Shown: one piece after another, positions 1 to 9,217 of the stretch
How positions within the stretch are numbered: position 1 is the stretch's first letter
How the letters are laid out: each line of letters opens with the position of its first letter
NCBI GenBank assembly: GCA_002304925.1
Contig: DBPT01000027.1
Location: 48,088 to 112,087 of the forward strand
Origin: Prolixibacteraceae bacterium UBA1413
Lineage (GTDB): Bacteria; Bacteroidota; Bacteroidia; Bacteroidales; Prolixibacteraceae
Reading direction: 5' to 3'
Length of the DNA stretch: 64,000 nucleotides
Notes under the pieces: model-generated
Database searches by the model: none
What the model was told of the DNA's origin: nothing
The model's input: the letters and a program-made list of their open reading frames with translations, nothing else
Made by a program: the position numbers and the translations under genes

Positions 1-2307
1 AGGACCCGGCCCGACAAGAAAAGCCGTGAGGAGCGTGAAAAGGAGCGCAAGGAGCGGATTAGGCAGGAAAAGGAAGGCAGGCAGAAGCCGCAACTTCCTG
101 AAGAGGCGGTTCAGGAGGTTCAGGAGGTTCAGGAGGTAGTCGTACCCCCGGAGCCTGAACTTATCAAAGCCAGGGCCGAAAAGCTGGCAGGACCCACCAT
201 TGTGGGTAAAATCGACCTGCCTGTGGAAAAGGAAAAGAAAGGGGCGGCTTCCGAAGGAGAGCGTGACCGCCGGAAAAAACGGAGAAAGAGGATTCAGAAG
301 GATACCGAAAGGGTGAATGTTTCTGCCAGGGGGTCTGAAGACCACAAGAAAGCCGATGACACCAAAAAGCCTCCGAAGAAAAAGAAACTGCTCAAAAAAG
401 AGGTTAACGAGGAGGATGTGCAGAAGCAGATCAAAGATACCCTGGCGCGGCTGACCAGCAAAGGCACGAAATCAAAAGGTTCGAAATACCGTCGTGAAAA
501 ACGGGCGATTTTCAGTGAAAGGGCGGCTGCCGAGGCGGAAATGAAGGACCAGCAGAGAAATATACTGAAAATCACTGAATTCGTAACGGTCAACGAACTG
601 GCAACCATGATGGATGTGCCGGTGACCAAGATCATCGCTACCTGCATGAGTTTGGGTCTCTTCGTTTCCATCAACCAGCGCCTCGATGCTGAGACTTTGT
701 CGGTGGTTGCCGATGAGTTTGGTTTCAAGGTGGAATTTGTAAGTGTGGACATTCAGGAGGCCATAGAAGAGCAAGAAGACGATCCTGCAGAACTCCGGCC
801 GCGGCCACCCATCATCACGGTGATGGGACATGTAGACCACGGGAAGACCTCCCTGCTCGATTATATCCGGAATACCAACGTGATTGCCGGGGAAGCCGGG
901 GGGATCACCCAGCATATAGGAGCCTACAATGTGCATCTCCCCGACGGCCGGGAAATCACCTTTCTGGACACTCCCGGGCATGAGGCATTCACGGCCATGA
1001 GGGCCCGTGGCGCCCAGATCACCGACATTGTGATCATCATTGTTGCCGCCGACGACAACGTGATGCCCCAGACCATCGAAGCGATAAACCACGCATCAGC
1101 GGCGGGCGTACCCATTGTCTTTGCAATCAACAAAATTGACAAACCGGGAGCCAACCCTGAGAAAATCAAGGAGTCACTTGCCAAAATGAATTACCTCGTG
1201 GAGGAATGGGGTGGCAAATACCAGTCGCATGACATTTCTGCAAAAAAGGGAATCGGTGTTAACGAATTGCTTGAAAAAGTGCTGCTGGAGGCCGAACTCC
1301 TGGACCTCAAGGCAAATCCCAACAAGAATGCCAACGGAGCCATTATCGAATCTTCGCTCGACAAGGGAAGGGGTTTTGTGGCCACCGTGCTCGTCCAGTC
1401 GGGCACCCTCAAGGTGGGGGATGTCGTGCTGGCGGGACAGCATTTCGGCCATATCAAGGCCATGTTCAATGAGCGAAACCAGAAAATAGAAACTGCCGGT
1501 CCTTCAGAACCTGTCATTATCCTGGGGCTCGACGGAGCTCCCCAGGCAGGGGATAAATTCCACGTCCTGGATTCGGAACGTGACGCCCGTCAGATTGCTA
1601 ATAAACGGGAACAGCTAGCCCGCGAACAGGGCCTCCGTACCCAGAAACACATCACCCTCGATGAGATCGGCCGGCGCATCGCCATCGGAAATTTCCAGGA
1701 ACTCAACCTGATCGTAAAGGGAGACGTCGACGGTTCGATCGAAGCTTTGTCCGATTCCCTCATCAAACTTTCTACGGAAAGAATCCAGGTGAATGTGATC
1801 CACAAGGCGGTCGGTCAGATTTCGGAATCGGACATCATGCTGGCATCGGCATCCGAAGCCATCGTGATCGGTTTTCAGGTGCGCCCCTCGCTCAGCGCAC
1901 GCAAACTGGCTGAAAAAGAAGAGATTGACATCAGACTCTACTCCATTATTTACGATGCTATCAACGAAATCAGAGCGGCAATGTTGGGAATGCTTTCGCC
2001 CGAAATCAAGGAGGAGATCACCGGAACCCTCGAAATCCTTGAAATCTTCAAAGTTACTAAGGTGGGTACAGTAGCCGGTTGTATCGTCCGTGACGGAAAA
2101 ATCTCCCGCAACAGCAAAATCAGGGTGATTCGCGACGGTATCGTCATTTACACCGGCAACCTGGGATCGCTCAAAAGATTCAAGGAAGATGTCAAGGAGG
2201 TGAAGAACGGTTATGAATGCGGTCTTAATATTGACAATTTCAACGACCTGAAAGTGGGCGATAACATTGAATCATTCTTGGAAGTGGAAGTAGCACAGGA
2301 ATTATAG
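1..2307 (+). CDS. infB: Translation initiation factor IF-2 (5' end outside window)
   Basis: IF-2 is the GTPase that delivers fMet-tRNA to the 30S subunit and promotes 70S joining. The frame is open from base 1, so the gene starts before the window; the GTG at 202 is internal. The visible part begins with the highly charged Lys/Arg/Glu-rich N-terminal region, then an IF2_N segment (ITEFVTVNELATMMDVPVTK), then the G domain with G1 GHVDHGKTS, the DTPGHEAF switch and the NKID motif, then the beta-barrel and C-terminal fMet-tRNA-binding domains. The protein ends at a normal IF-2 C terminus. A TatA-like gene follows 75 bases later in the same direction. Identity is certain; only the true start cannot be seen. 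Confidence 0.98.
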   Translation, partial: RTRPDKKSREEREKERKERIRQEKEGRQKPQLPEEAVQEVQEVQEVVVPPEPELIKARAEKLAGPTIVGKIDLPVEKEKKGAASEGERDRRKKRRKRIQKDTERVNVSARGSEDHKKADDTKKPPKKKKLLKKEVNEEDVQKQIKDTLARLTSKGTKSKGSKYRREKRAIFSERAAAEAEMKDQQRNILKITEFVTVNELATMMDVPVTKIIATCMSLGLFVSINQRLDAETLSVVADEFGFKVEFVSVDIQEAIEEQEDDPAELRPRPPIITVMGHVDHGKTSLLDYIRNTNVIAGEAGGITQHIGAYNVHLPDGREITFLDTPGHEAFTAMRARGAQITDIVIIIVAADDNVMPQTIEAINHASAAGVPIVFAINKIDKPGANPEKIKESLAKMNYLVEEWGGKYQSHDISAKKGIGVNELLEKVLLEAELLDLKANPNKNANGAIIESSLDKGRGFVATVLVQSGTLKVGDVVLAGQHFGHIKAMFNERNQKIETAGPSEPVIILGLDGAPQAGDKFHVLDSERDARQIANKREQLAREQGLRTQKHITLDEIGRRIAIGNFQELNLIVKGDVDGSIEALSDSLIKLSTERIQVNVIHKAVGQISESDIMLASASEAIVIGFQVRPSLSARKLAEKEEIDIRLYSIIYDAINEIRAAMLGMLSPEIKEEITGTLEILEIFKVTKVGTVAGCIVRDGKISRNSKIRVIRDGIVIYTGNLGSLKRFKEDVKEVKNGYECGLNIDNFNDLKVGDNIESFLEVEVAQEL

Positions 2308-2382
2308 AAGATACCGTTCCCGGGATTTGCCTCCCGGTGGTCCTTATTGTTATGATTAAATTGAATACCAAATCCAGAGAAG

Positions 2383-2631
2383 ATGAGCGGAGGTGAAATC
2401 ATTGTCATCCTGCTGGTTTTCCTGCTTCTTTTCGGAGCCGACGCGATTCCCGGCATTGCCAGGACCGTGGGCAAGGGAATGCGGGAATTCAAAAAGGCTA
2501 CCAGTGAGATTCAGCGTGAAATCACTGAGAGTACCTCGGAAATCAGGAAAGATGTTGACAAGATAACTTCGGAAGTGGAAAAGGAAGCCAGGGCGGTCAA
2601 AAAACAGGTGGAAGACAATTATTCCGGCTAA
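2383..2631 (+). CDS. TatA/TatB-like twin-arginine translocase subunit
   Basis: An 82-residue protein with the TatA/B layout: one N-terminal membrane helix (about residues 5-17), an FG motif and hinge (LLFGADAIPGIARTVGKG), an amphipathic helix, and a charged coiled-coil-like tail. In Tat systems such a protein forms the pore or receptor that exports folded proteins across the inner membrane. No tatC is visible in the window, so whether it works in a Tat complex here is inference. It lies between infB and an ABC ATPase, all forward, and could be co-transcribed with both. TatA and TatB cannot be separated on this sequence. Confidence 0.8.
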   Translation: MSGGEIIVILLVFLLLFGADAIPGIARTVGKGMREFKKATSEIQREITESTSEIRKDVDKITSEVEKEARAVKKQVEDNYSG

Positions 2632-2668
2632 CGGCTCCGGAAGGCCCTCCTGAAAAATTCGAAACCAC

Positions 2669-3322
2669 ATGATAAGAGCTGAGAATATCCGGAAGTCTTT
2701 TGGGACACTTCATGTTCTGAAGGGTATCAGCCTGGAGGTGCCGGTAGGTAAGATCTATTCCATCGTAGGGGCGAGTGGTGCCGGTAAGACGACGTTGCTT
2801 CAGATTCTGGGAACCCTGAGCCGGCCCGATTCGGGAACGGTGTTCATCGACGGCCGGGAGGTGTCGGGGATGGGTGAGAAGGAGCTGTCGCATTTCAGAA
2901 ACCGGAAGCTGGGTTTTGTTTTTCAGTTTCACCATCTGCTTCCTGAATTCACCGCCCTGGAAAATGTTGCCATTCCCGCTTTCATTGCCGGGGGGTCGCG
3001 TTCCGTGGCAGAAGCCCGTAGTGCGGAATTGCTGGGTTACCTGGGACTTGAAGGCCGTTTCCATCATAAACCCTCTGAACTTTCAGGGGGCGAAAAACAA
3101 CGGGTAGCTGTTGCCAGGGCCCTGGTCAACCGGCCGGCGGTAGTTCTGGCCGATGAACCTTCAGGAAACCTGGATTCCCAAAACCGTGACGAACTGCACG
3201 AATTACTCTTCACCCTTCGTAACGATTTGGGCCAGACTTTCGTCATTGTCACCCATGACAACTCCTTTGCCGAGCGGAGCGACCGGATTATCCATATTAA
3301 AGACGGGATCATCGTACCATGA
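2669..3322 (+). CDS. ABC transporter ATP-binding protein, LolD/MacB type
   Basis: A 217-residue stand-alone ATPase with Walker A GASGAGKTTL, a Q-loop in FVFQFHHLLPEF, the signature LSGGEKQR, Walker B VVLADEPSG and the switch histidine in VTHD. The length and the HHLLPEFTALENV segment fit the LolD family, which powers extraction of lipoproteins from the inner membrane, or the related MacB/FtsE ATPases. No permease is adjacent, which is common for this group in Bacteroidota. The next gene starts at 3319, so its ATG overlaps this stop by four bases and the two are probably translationally coupled. The family is clear; the exact substrate is inference. Confidence 0.88.
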   Translation: MIRAENIRKSFGTLHVLKGISLEVPVGKIYSIVGASGAGKTTLLQILGTLSRPDSGTVFIDGREVSGMGEKELSHFRNRKLGFVFQFHHLLPEFTALENVAIPAFIAGGSRSVAEARSAELLGYLGLEGRFHHKPSELSGGEKQRVAVARALVNRPAVVLADEPSGNLDSQNRDELHELLFTLRNDLGQTFVIVTHDNSFAERSDRIIHIKDGIIVP

Positions 3323-4086
3323 CCCTGGCAGAAATCAAGGAGTTTCTTGACGAAAAAGCCGACCAGTACAACCGTCCCTTTTTTATTGAGAGTGACCCCA
3401 TTCAGATACCACGGGGTTTCAGCGCAAAAGAAGACCGGGAAATCAGCGGTTTTTTGGCCGCCACCCTGGCATGGGGCAACCGTATGGTGATCCTCAGGAG
3501 TACCCGTTGGCTCCTTCGTTTGATGGACGACCAGCCTTTCCATTTTATCAGGGATGCTTCCGATGCAGAACTATCTGCGACCAGCCGGTTCTACCACCGC
3601 ACTTTTAACGGGGAGGATGCCCTATATTTCATTCGATCGCTCAGGAACCTGTATGCCAGCCATGGCGGTCTGGAAGATGTTTTTACTAAGGGTTACCAGG
3701 AAGACGGCACTGTATGGTCGGCCCTGAAACGGTTCAGGCTGGCCTTCCTGGAGCTGTCTGCCCCCCGGCACACCTTCCGGCATGTACCCGATGTGGTTTC
3801 AGGTTCTGCAGCCAAACGTCTCAATATGTTTCTCCGGTGGATGGTTCGCTCCGACCACCGGGGAGTCGACCTGGGCCTCTGGAAGGGGATTCCCTCTTCA
3901 GCCCTGATGCTTCCCCTCGATATCCATACCGGAAATATCAGTCGCAAACTCGGAATCCTCACCAGAAAGCAGAATGACTGGAAAGCGGTGGAGGAAGTGA
4001 CGGGCGTTTTACGGAGATTCGACACTGCTGATCCCATAAAGTATGACTTTGCCCTTTTCGGGCTTGGCGCATTTGAAAAGTTTTGA
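3319..4086 (+). CDS. TIGR02757 family protein (DUF2400)
   Basis: A 255-residue protein matching the full length of the TIGR02757/DUF2400 family, which is widespread in Bacteroidota and has no established function. Recognisable parts are an N-terminal segment with DPIQIPRGFSAKEDREISGF, the middle KRLNMFLRWMVRSD stretch and the C-terminal PLDIHTGNISRKLG and DPIKYDFALFGLG segments. The pattern of a helical protein with KRLNMFLRWMVR resembles helix-hairpin-helix DNA glycosylase folds, but that comparison is inference. It overlaps the preceding ATPase by four bases. Confidence 0.85.
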   Translation: MTLAEIKEFLDEKADQYNRPFFIESDPIQIPRGFSAKEDREISGFLAATLAWGNRMVILRSTRWLLRLMDDQPFHFIRDASDAELSATSRFYHRTFNGEDALYFIRSLRNLYASHGGLEDVFTKGYQEDGTVWSALKRFRLAFLELSAPRHTFRHVPDVVSGSAAKRLNMFLRWMVRSDHRGVDLGLWKGIPSSALMLPLDIHTGNISRKLGILTRKQNDWKAVEEVTGVLRRFDTADPIKYDFALFGLGAFEKF

Positions 4087-4170
4087 CCCCCGGAAGTCTG
4101 GCTACGCTTCGGGATTCTGCACAGGGGATTACCATGGCCTCAACCACAGGGTGGGTAAAATGCCGGCAGC

Positions 4171-4860
4171 TTATTTGGAGTCGATCTTGGCACCGTAGGC
4201 CAGATCTCCCGCATCTCCCAGGCCGGGTACGATGTACGATTTTGAATTCATCCCTTCGTCAACGGCTCCCAGCCATAGTGTCACCCGCGGATCGGCAATC
4301 TTTTCGCTGATGTAATCCACCCCCTGCTGACTGGCAATGAGGGAGACCAGGTGGATGTGCGAAGGGCTCCCTTTACTCAGCAAGGCATGGTAGCTGATCT
4401 CCATCGACATTCCCGAGGCCAGCATCGGATCGGAGAGGATAACCACTTTCCCGTCGAGCGAAGGGGATGACATGTATTCGAATTCGATGGCAAAACTGTG
4501 ATCTTCGGTATATTTCCGGTAGGCTGAGATGAAGCAGCTTTCAGCCCGGTCGAAAATCCGCAGCATCCCCTCGTGCATCGGTAGCCCGGCCCTGAGGATG
4601 GTGGCCAGAACAGGCTGCTGAACCATCCGGGGCACCTTGGCAACCCCTAACGGGGTGGTCACCGCTTTCTCTTCATACCGGAGGGTTTTGCTGATCTCGT
4701 ATGCAAAAAGCTCTCCCAAACGCTTTAGATTCTCCCTGAAACGCATCGGATCCGACTGGATGGAGATGTCCCTGATCTCCCCCAGGTATTCGTCGGTGAT
4801 TGAATTCCGGTTGCCCGTAATGATCATTTCCATCGTGGCTCTCGTTAAGTCCTGCATCAT
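4171..4860 (-). CDS. upp: Uracil phosphoribosyltransferase
   Basis: A 229-residue UPRTase that salvages uracil by joining it to PRPP to give UMP. The PRPP-binding loop reads VVILSDPMLASGMSM, and the uracil-binding C terminus is present in the form YIVPGLGDAGDLAYG. LRAGLPMHEGML is the family's inner conserved segment. Length is slightly above the E. coli enzyme because of an N-terminal extension typical of Bacteroidota homologues. Two ATG codons lie in tandem at the start (4860 and 4857). It faces the TIGR02757 gene tail to tail and diverges from the glycosyltransferase gene on the other side. Confidence 0.95.
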   Translation of the reverse strand: MMQDLTRATMEMIITGNRNSITDEYLGEIRDISIQSDPMRFRENLKRLGELFAYEISKTLRYEEKAVTTPLGVAKVPRMVQQPVLATILRAGLPMHEGMLRIFDRAESCFISAYRKYTEDHSFAIEFEYMSSPSLDGKVVILSDPMLASGMSMEISYHALLSKGSPSHIHLVSLIASQQGVDYISEKIADPRVTLWLGAVDEGMNSKSYIVPGLGDAGDLAYGAKIDSK

Positions 4861-4966
4861 AATATTTCCGGGGAAAAAAGGCCTTCAGGCCGCCAGTCTC
4901 CGGAAAACGAAGCGAAAGTAATCAAAAAATCGGCGGGGTAATCCGGAGCGCTTCGGCAGAATATTC

Positions 4967-4974
4967 TAATTTTG
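4967..4974 (+). promoter_or_regulatory. Bacteroidota-type -7 box for the 4990 gene
   Basis: TAATTTTG matches the TAnnTTTG consensus of the Bacteroidota housekeeping sigma factor. It sits 15 bases before the ATG at 4990, which implies a leader of about ten bases containing AAGGAG. No convincing -33 TTTG is visible, so support is partial. Confidence 0.5.
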
Positions 4975-4989
4975 CTTAAAAAGGAGAAA

Positions 4990-6480
4990 ATGATGGACTA
5001 TAAAGTTGCCGGTAAGGAGAAGAAATGGGAAATTGCCGATCTGCTGATTCCCTGGATCCCTGTTCTGGCGCTCTTTTTCCTTACGGCCGGGCTTCCTTTT
5101 TTCTGGGATACCCTTCAACTGGCTTCCAGGCATGCCCACTTTTTTTATGAGACCCGTTTCACCTCCCTATTTCTTCCCAACGATATGGACAGCGGGCATA
5201 TTCCTGTCTTCGGGATGTACCTTGCCATGGTCTGGCAGATTTTCGGCCGTTCACTGGCGGTTAGCCACCTGGCCATGCTCCCTTTTGTTGCGGGCATTCT
5301 CCTTTTCACTCGCAGGGTGGTTGACCACTTCTTCAAATCACGGTACAACGGAGTGATCGTCCTATTCCTGGTGGCTGATGCGACCATCCTTGCCCAGATC
5401 ACCCTGGTGTCGCCCGACGTCTGGATCCTCTGCTTTTTTACCATGGCGCTGTGGGCCTTCGTGCGCAAAAAAAGGATTCTCCTGGGGGCAGCTTCTGTCG
5501 GACTGGCCCTTACCAGCATGCGGGGAATGATGATTGTGGCTGCCTTTTTCTTCACCGGATTGATTCTCGAATGCTTTCTCCCGGAGAAAAAAGTGCCTGG
5601 GCGGAAATGGTATTCCCCGGCAGCCGCTTATTTCTTCCGGATGCTTCCCGTTTACCTGCCGGCAGCTATCCTCAGCGCCCTGTATCTGGGATTGCACTTC
5701 CTGCGCACCGGCTGGATCGGTTATCACCCCGACATGCCGTGGTATGACCATTTTACCAGGGTAGACCTGCTGGGTTTTGTCCGAAATGTATTTATCTTCG
5801 GATGGCGTTTGGTAGATCACGGAAGGATATTTATCTGGATAACCGCTGTTGCCCTTGCGGTATACGCTTTCCGGAAACATTTGCAAACAGATGCGAAAGG
5901 CCGCCTTCTGATCATCTTTACCTTGGTGTTAGGAGTCGTTTTTAGTTATTCCGCCCTGACATACAAAAACCTTTCAGGTCACCGCTACCTGATTCCCCTT
6001 TTCTTCATGGTTGCCCTCTCTGTCATTTACCATCTTCACCTGTTCTCCGGCATAAGGAGGAAACCTCTTGTGCTCCTCCTGCTCCTGGCTGCCCTGTTGT
6101 CGGGCAATTTCTGGGTCTATCCCGATCCGATTGCCAAAGGATGGGATGCCAGCCTGGCCTACCTGCCCTATCAGCAAATGCGCAGGGAGATGAACTGCTT
6201 TATCGATGCAGAGGGTATTGATTATGCTGAAACGGCTACCAGCTTTCCCAACAATATCGCTTTGAAATATCTTGATTTGTCGGATGACGCGCGCTCGTTT
6301 GCAACCATCGGGGGGGATCCTAGCCAGTACCGGTATATTCTCTATTCCAACGTATTCAACGATTTCCCCGAAGAATTGCCCCGAAGGCTGGAAAAAGAAT
6401 GGGTAAAAGTGAAGGAATTCAGAAGAGTCCAGGTAAGAATGGTCCTTTACCGGAACCCGGCACCGGCAGGAAAGGATTAA
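4990..6480 (+). CDS. Membrane glycosyltransferase, GT-C fold (GT39/PMT-like)
   Basis: A 496-residue polytopic membrane protein with about ten hydrophobic helices and a soluble C-terminal part. The first periplasmic loop carries acidic residues (FFWDT, NDMDSGH) as in the polyprenyl-phosphate-sugar glycosyltransferases of the PMT/ArnT group. The predicted role is transfer of a sugar from a lipid carrier to a surface molecule. I start it at ATG 4990, which follows AAGGAG at close distance; a longer frame from TTG 4972 would overlap the -7 box. It converges on the methyltransferase gene and overlaps it by four bases. The substrate cannot be told. Confidence 0.72.
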   Translation: MMDYKVAGKEKKWEIADLLIPWIPVLALFFLTAGLPFFWDTLQLASRHAHFFYETRFTSLFLPNDMDSGHIPVFGMYLAMVWQIFGRSLAVSHLAMLPFVAGILLFTRRVVDHFFKSRYNGVIVLFLVADATILAQITLVSPDVWILCFFTMALWAFVRKKRILLGAASVGLALTSMRGMMIVAAFFFTGLILECFLPEKKVPGRKWYSPAAAYFFRMLPVYLPAAILSALYLGLHFLRTGWIGYHPDMPWYDHFTRVDLLGFVRNVFIFGWRLVDHGRIFIWITAVALAVYAFRKHLQTDAKGRLLIIFTLVLGVVFSYSALTYKNLSGHRYLIPLFFMVALSVIYHLHLFSGIRRKPLVLLLLLAALLSGNFWVYPDPIAKGWDASLAYLPYQQMRREMNCFIDAEGIDYAETATSFPNNIALKYLDLSDDARSFATIGGDPSQYRYILYSNVFNDFPEELPRRLEKEWVKVKEFRRVQVRMVLYRNPAPAGKD

Positions 6481-7250
6481 AGGGTCGTCTTAACACACCG
6501 GAAGATCAGTTCCCGTTCCCGGTTCCCAGTGCTGAGCCGTCTCCTTTCCGCTTCGGTCAGTCGCAGGGAATAATCGATCTCTTCCACCTGTGCGTTAGCC
6601 CTTTGGAGCCGCCTCCCGAAATCGGTCCCGTGAAGCCTGACCAGGTCGGGTTCGCCGTAATGGACAAGCCGTTCCTCCGGAGTGGTGACATCCCGGTTTT
6701 CATAAGTTGCCGGGTTACTGAGGTCAATGACAGTCATCACCAGCGCTTCACCGCCCGGTTTCAGAACCCGGTACATCTCGTCGATGGCTTTGGCTTCATC
6801 AGGCACATGCCCCAGCACATGGGAGCAGATGATATAATCGAAGTACTCTTCCGGGAAGGGTATTTTGGTGATGTCCACCACCATGTCGCCCAATGCCGGA
6901 TTGAGGTCCGCCGCAATATAATCGCCTCTGCGCGCCTTTTGCCTGATCTTTTTGCGAATCATCCGTTCCGGGGCAAAATGGAGGATCTTCTTCCCCGGGG
7001 TGAAAACTGACGTTTCCCTTTCTAAATAGCAGAGCAACAATCGTGTCCTTTCCAGGGAAAGGCACCACGGACAGCGGGCATTCGTCCTCGGCTGGTTTCC
7101 GTAGGGCAGAAACTTACTGAAGGTTTTGTTGCAGCAGTTGCAGTAAAAGGTGTCACCGGTATAGGCCAGGCTTTTCAGCTGCGAAAGGAATATCAGCAAT
7201 TCATTGCGTTGCCTTTCCGTCAGGAGTGCCCGGGCGATCTTTTTTATCAT
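6477..7250 (-). CDS. Class I SAM-dependent methyltransferase with N-terminal zinc ribbon
   Basis: A 257-residue protein. Residues about 37-70 form a CxxC...CPWC zinc ribbon (YCNCCNKTF, ARCPWCLSLERTR), followed by a type 11 methyltransferase domain with KILHFAPE, the acidic end DYIAADLN, DYIICSHVLGHVPD and VLKPGGEALVM. It is the last gene of a reverse operon: its ATG overlaps the stop of the upstream deacetylase by one base. The surrounding genes suggest methylation of a surface glycan or lipid, which is inference. The stop overlaps the end of the convergent glycosyltransferase gene. Confidence 0.85.
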   Translation of the reverse strand: MIKKIARALLTERQRNELLIFLSQLKSLAYTGDTFYCNCCNKTFSKFLPYGNQPRTNARCPWCLSLERTRLLLCYLERETSVFTPGKKILHFAPERMIRKKIRQKARRGDYIAADLNPALGDMVVDITKIPFPEEYFDYIICSHVLGHVPDEAKAIDEMYRVLKPGGEALVMTVIDLSNPATYENRDVTTPEERLVHYGEPDLVRLHGTDFGRRLQRANAQVEEIDYSLRLTEAERRRLSTGNRERELIFRCVKTTL

Positions 7251-8278
7251 TAGTGCCGTGTGATTATGTTTTGTTTAAAAGGTGCTTTGAGAAGATAGTA
7301 AAGGTATTCGCCTTTTACAAGCTGTGCTGCAGATGAAAGTCCCGTTTCCATGGGGATCCGGTGAAGATGCCGGGGCTGTTCCTCCTGTTTCAGACCTGAG
7401 ATCCCGAACGACAGTTCCACCTCCCCCTCAGGCAGATAGAGCCTGTCAAAAAAAGAACGGGTAACGTCCTGGTCAGAAAAGGGAAATGAAAAGAGGCGTC
7501 GAGAAATGCCGAAATGATCCTTCATGAAGTTAAGGCTTTCCTTTACCTGGCTCATTTGGGCTTCGGGGGAGATCTCCCGGAATTCGGGATGGTCGTGGCT
7601 GTGGGCGCCGATGGTAAAACCCTGTGCCAGCAATTGACGGATCTCCGCTTCATCAAGGTATATGGGATGGCGGGCGATGTAGTCGCGGAAGCTGAAATCC
7701 ATCAGGGAGGCTATTATTTCCAACACATCCCTGTCGGCATAGGAGATGGATTTGAGGCGCCCGGCCAGGGTGTGGGCGAAGATCTTTCGCTGGTCAAGCA
7801 GGGTGGTAACTGATTTGCGGACTTTTTTGGTGATTTCCGGCATCCTTTCCAGAAGAAGGGAGACTTTAAAGCGGTAAAAAATGTCGCGGTTGCCGATGAA
7901 CCCGCTGTTCACGAAAAAGGTGGCCGGAATTCCTTTCTCTTTTAGGAGGGGTGCAACAATGGTGTAAACCTCCTTCAGTCCGTCGTCAAAAGAGAGGTGA
8001 AACGCAGGTTTCCTGAGGGGAATTCTGGTGGCGGCCATATTCACCAGGGTAGCGGCGTCGACCGGTTCAAAATGTCGGAGCAGGAAGTCGAGGTCTTTTC
8101 TGAAAGTCTTCACGTTACGAATGTGGAGGAGATGGGCCAGATGGGGCAGCCGTTCATCACTGACGGTATGGTAGAAGGGCAGGATCAGTTGCTGACGGGT
8201 GGCGGCGACGAGGGCATGTACCGGCCAGGGCCGGGCCAGGAAACCCGTGGTTGTTCTGATCAGTTTTTTGATTTGCAT
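7250..8278 (-). CDS. Polysaccharide deacetylase family protein (NodB-like, CE4 superfamily)
   Basis: A 342-residue protein with a NodB-type core. Motif 1 is present as HLSFDDGLKEVY (the DD metal-binding pair), followed by GIPATFFVNSGFIGN, and the histidine motif as GFTIGAHSHDHPEF (HSHDH, metal ligands), so the catalytic metal site looks intact. The family removes N- or O-acetyl groups from glycans such as peptidoglycan or exopolysaccharide. No clear signal peptide is seen. Six bases separate it from the upstream acyltransferase gene and one base overlaps the downstream methyltransferase gene, so all are in one operon. Confidence 0.85.
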   Translation of the reverse strand: MQIKKLIRTTTGFLARPWPVHALVAATRQQLILPFYHTVSDERLPHLAHLLHIRNVKTFRKDLDFLLRHFEPVDAATLVNMAATRIPLRKPAFHLSFDDGLKEVYTIVAPLLKEKGIPATFFVNSGFIGNRDIFYRFKVSLLLERMPEITKKVRKSVTTLLDQRKIFAHTLAGRLKSISYADRDVLEIIASLMDFSFRDYIARHPIYLDEAEIRQLLAQGFTIGAHSHDHPEFREISPEAQMSQVKESLNFMKDHFGISRRLFSFPFSDQDVTRSFFDRLYLPEGEVELSFGISGLKQEEQPRHLHRIPMETGLSSAAQLVKGEYLYYLLKAPFKQNIITRH

Positions 8279-8284
8279 TCCATG

Positions 8285-9217
8285 CTATTTTTTGATCAGT
8301 CTCAGCAACCGGGGCAGCCGGTTGCGGGTAAGCACAAAGTAGGATTTTTTTTCAGCTCCGAAGGCGGCAAAGAATCGATCCACGCCCTCCACGGATGATC
8401 CCTCGAAGTCGAAGAGCAGGTTGCCTCCCGCATGGTCGCTGATGAAGCGATCAAGGAGGGCGAATCCGGCCCGGAGGGTTCTTCCGCCGGGAGTGCTGAC
8501 CACTGCCATGTAATAGGCATGGTGTTGCCAGACCAGGAAGAAGGCGGCGGTAAGGATCTCCCTCTGCCGTGTTGCTGCGGTGTATAGCTTTCCGGTTCCC
8601 CGCGGCAGGGTGAACTCCATGAGTTTTCGGAACCGCTTCCAGCTTTCTGCGGGTACCGGGATCTCTTTGGACATTTTTTGCAGGTTAAAGAAAACCGCAG
8701 GATCGGTTCCGGTGGTGATGCTCAACTGGTTCTGTCCCGCCTTTTTCAGATTTTGGGTGATGTAATCGTCATAATCCCGGGAAATGGCTGAATATTCATT
8801 CTCAAGGGGCAGGATGCGGGTGTGGAGTTCCCTGACCAGAAATCCTTCTGTCTTCTTTGCCACTCGGGCTTCTACGGGATCACCGGTCTGGTACTGTATA
8901 TATCTGAAGCGCGCAGCCAGGGCGCGGTAAAACTCCCGCCGGACAGCCTGCAGGGGAGGGGGAAATATTCCCAGCTGCTGGGCAAATACCGGTTGGTAAA
9001 CATAGGCGATACCCAATTTCCGCCGGTGGGGCACCGGCATCACATGGCGGTAATCGCCATACACCAGAACATCCCACTCCTCCGCCATGATTCCCAGGAA
9101 CCAGGAAGTGGCATATACCGGACTGTTCCCGGAAGATTCAATACAACGGTCGTACCCGGCAACGTCCAGGTCTGCCTGTTTTACCCATCGGGGCTGCAAT
9201 GCGTCATGTGTTTCCAT
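8285..9217 (-). CDS. FemAB/BioF2-like GNAT acyltransferase
   Basis: A 310-residue protein with the two-lobed GNAT layout found in FemAB and BioF2-like (GNAT_6) proteins: SPVYATSWFLGIMAEEWDVLVYGDY near the N terminus, RNLKKAGQ-like basic helix (QNLKKAGQNQ) and a second lobe with ILTAAFFLVWQHHAYYMAVVS and the C-terminal NLLFDFEGSS segment. Family members add aminoacyl or acyl groups to cell-wall precursors or surface glycans. It overlaps the upstream DUF7033 gene by 14 bases and is followed six bases later by the deacetylase gene. The acceptor here is unknown. Confidence 0.75.
   Translation of the reverse strand: METHDALQPRWVKQADLDVAGYDRCIESSGNSPVYATSWFLGIMAEEWDVLVYGDYRHVMPVPHRRKLGIAYVYQPVFAQQLGIFPPPLQAVRREFYRALAARFRYIQYQTGDPVEARVAKKTEGFLVRELHTRILPLENEYSAISRDYDDYITQNLKKAGQNQLSITTGTDPAVFFNLQKMSKEIPVPAESWKRFRKLMEFTLPRGTGKLYTAATRQREILTAAFFLVWQHHAYYMAVVSTPGGRTLRAGFALLDRFISDHAGGNLLFDFEGSSVEGVDRFFAAFGAEKKSYFVLTRNRLPRLLRLIKK

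Noticed and set aside
472..1092. Long reverse-strand frame inside infB
   Set aside because: It lies opposite strongly conserved IF-2 motifs and has no recognisable protein pattern; it is a shadow frame. Similar shadows over ppk1, susC, GH106 and the sulfatase were discarded for the same reason.
202..2307. GTG at 202 as the start of infB
   Set aside because: The same frame is open to base 1 with typical IF-2 charged sequence, so the GTG is internal.
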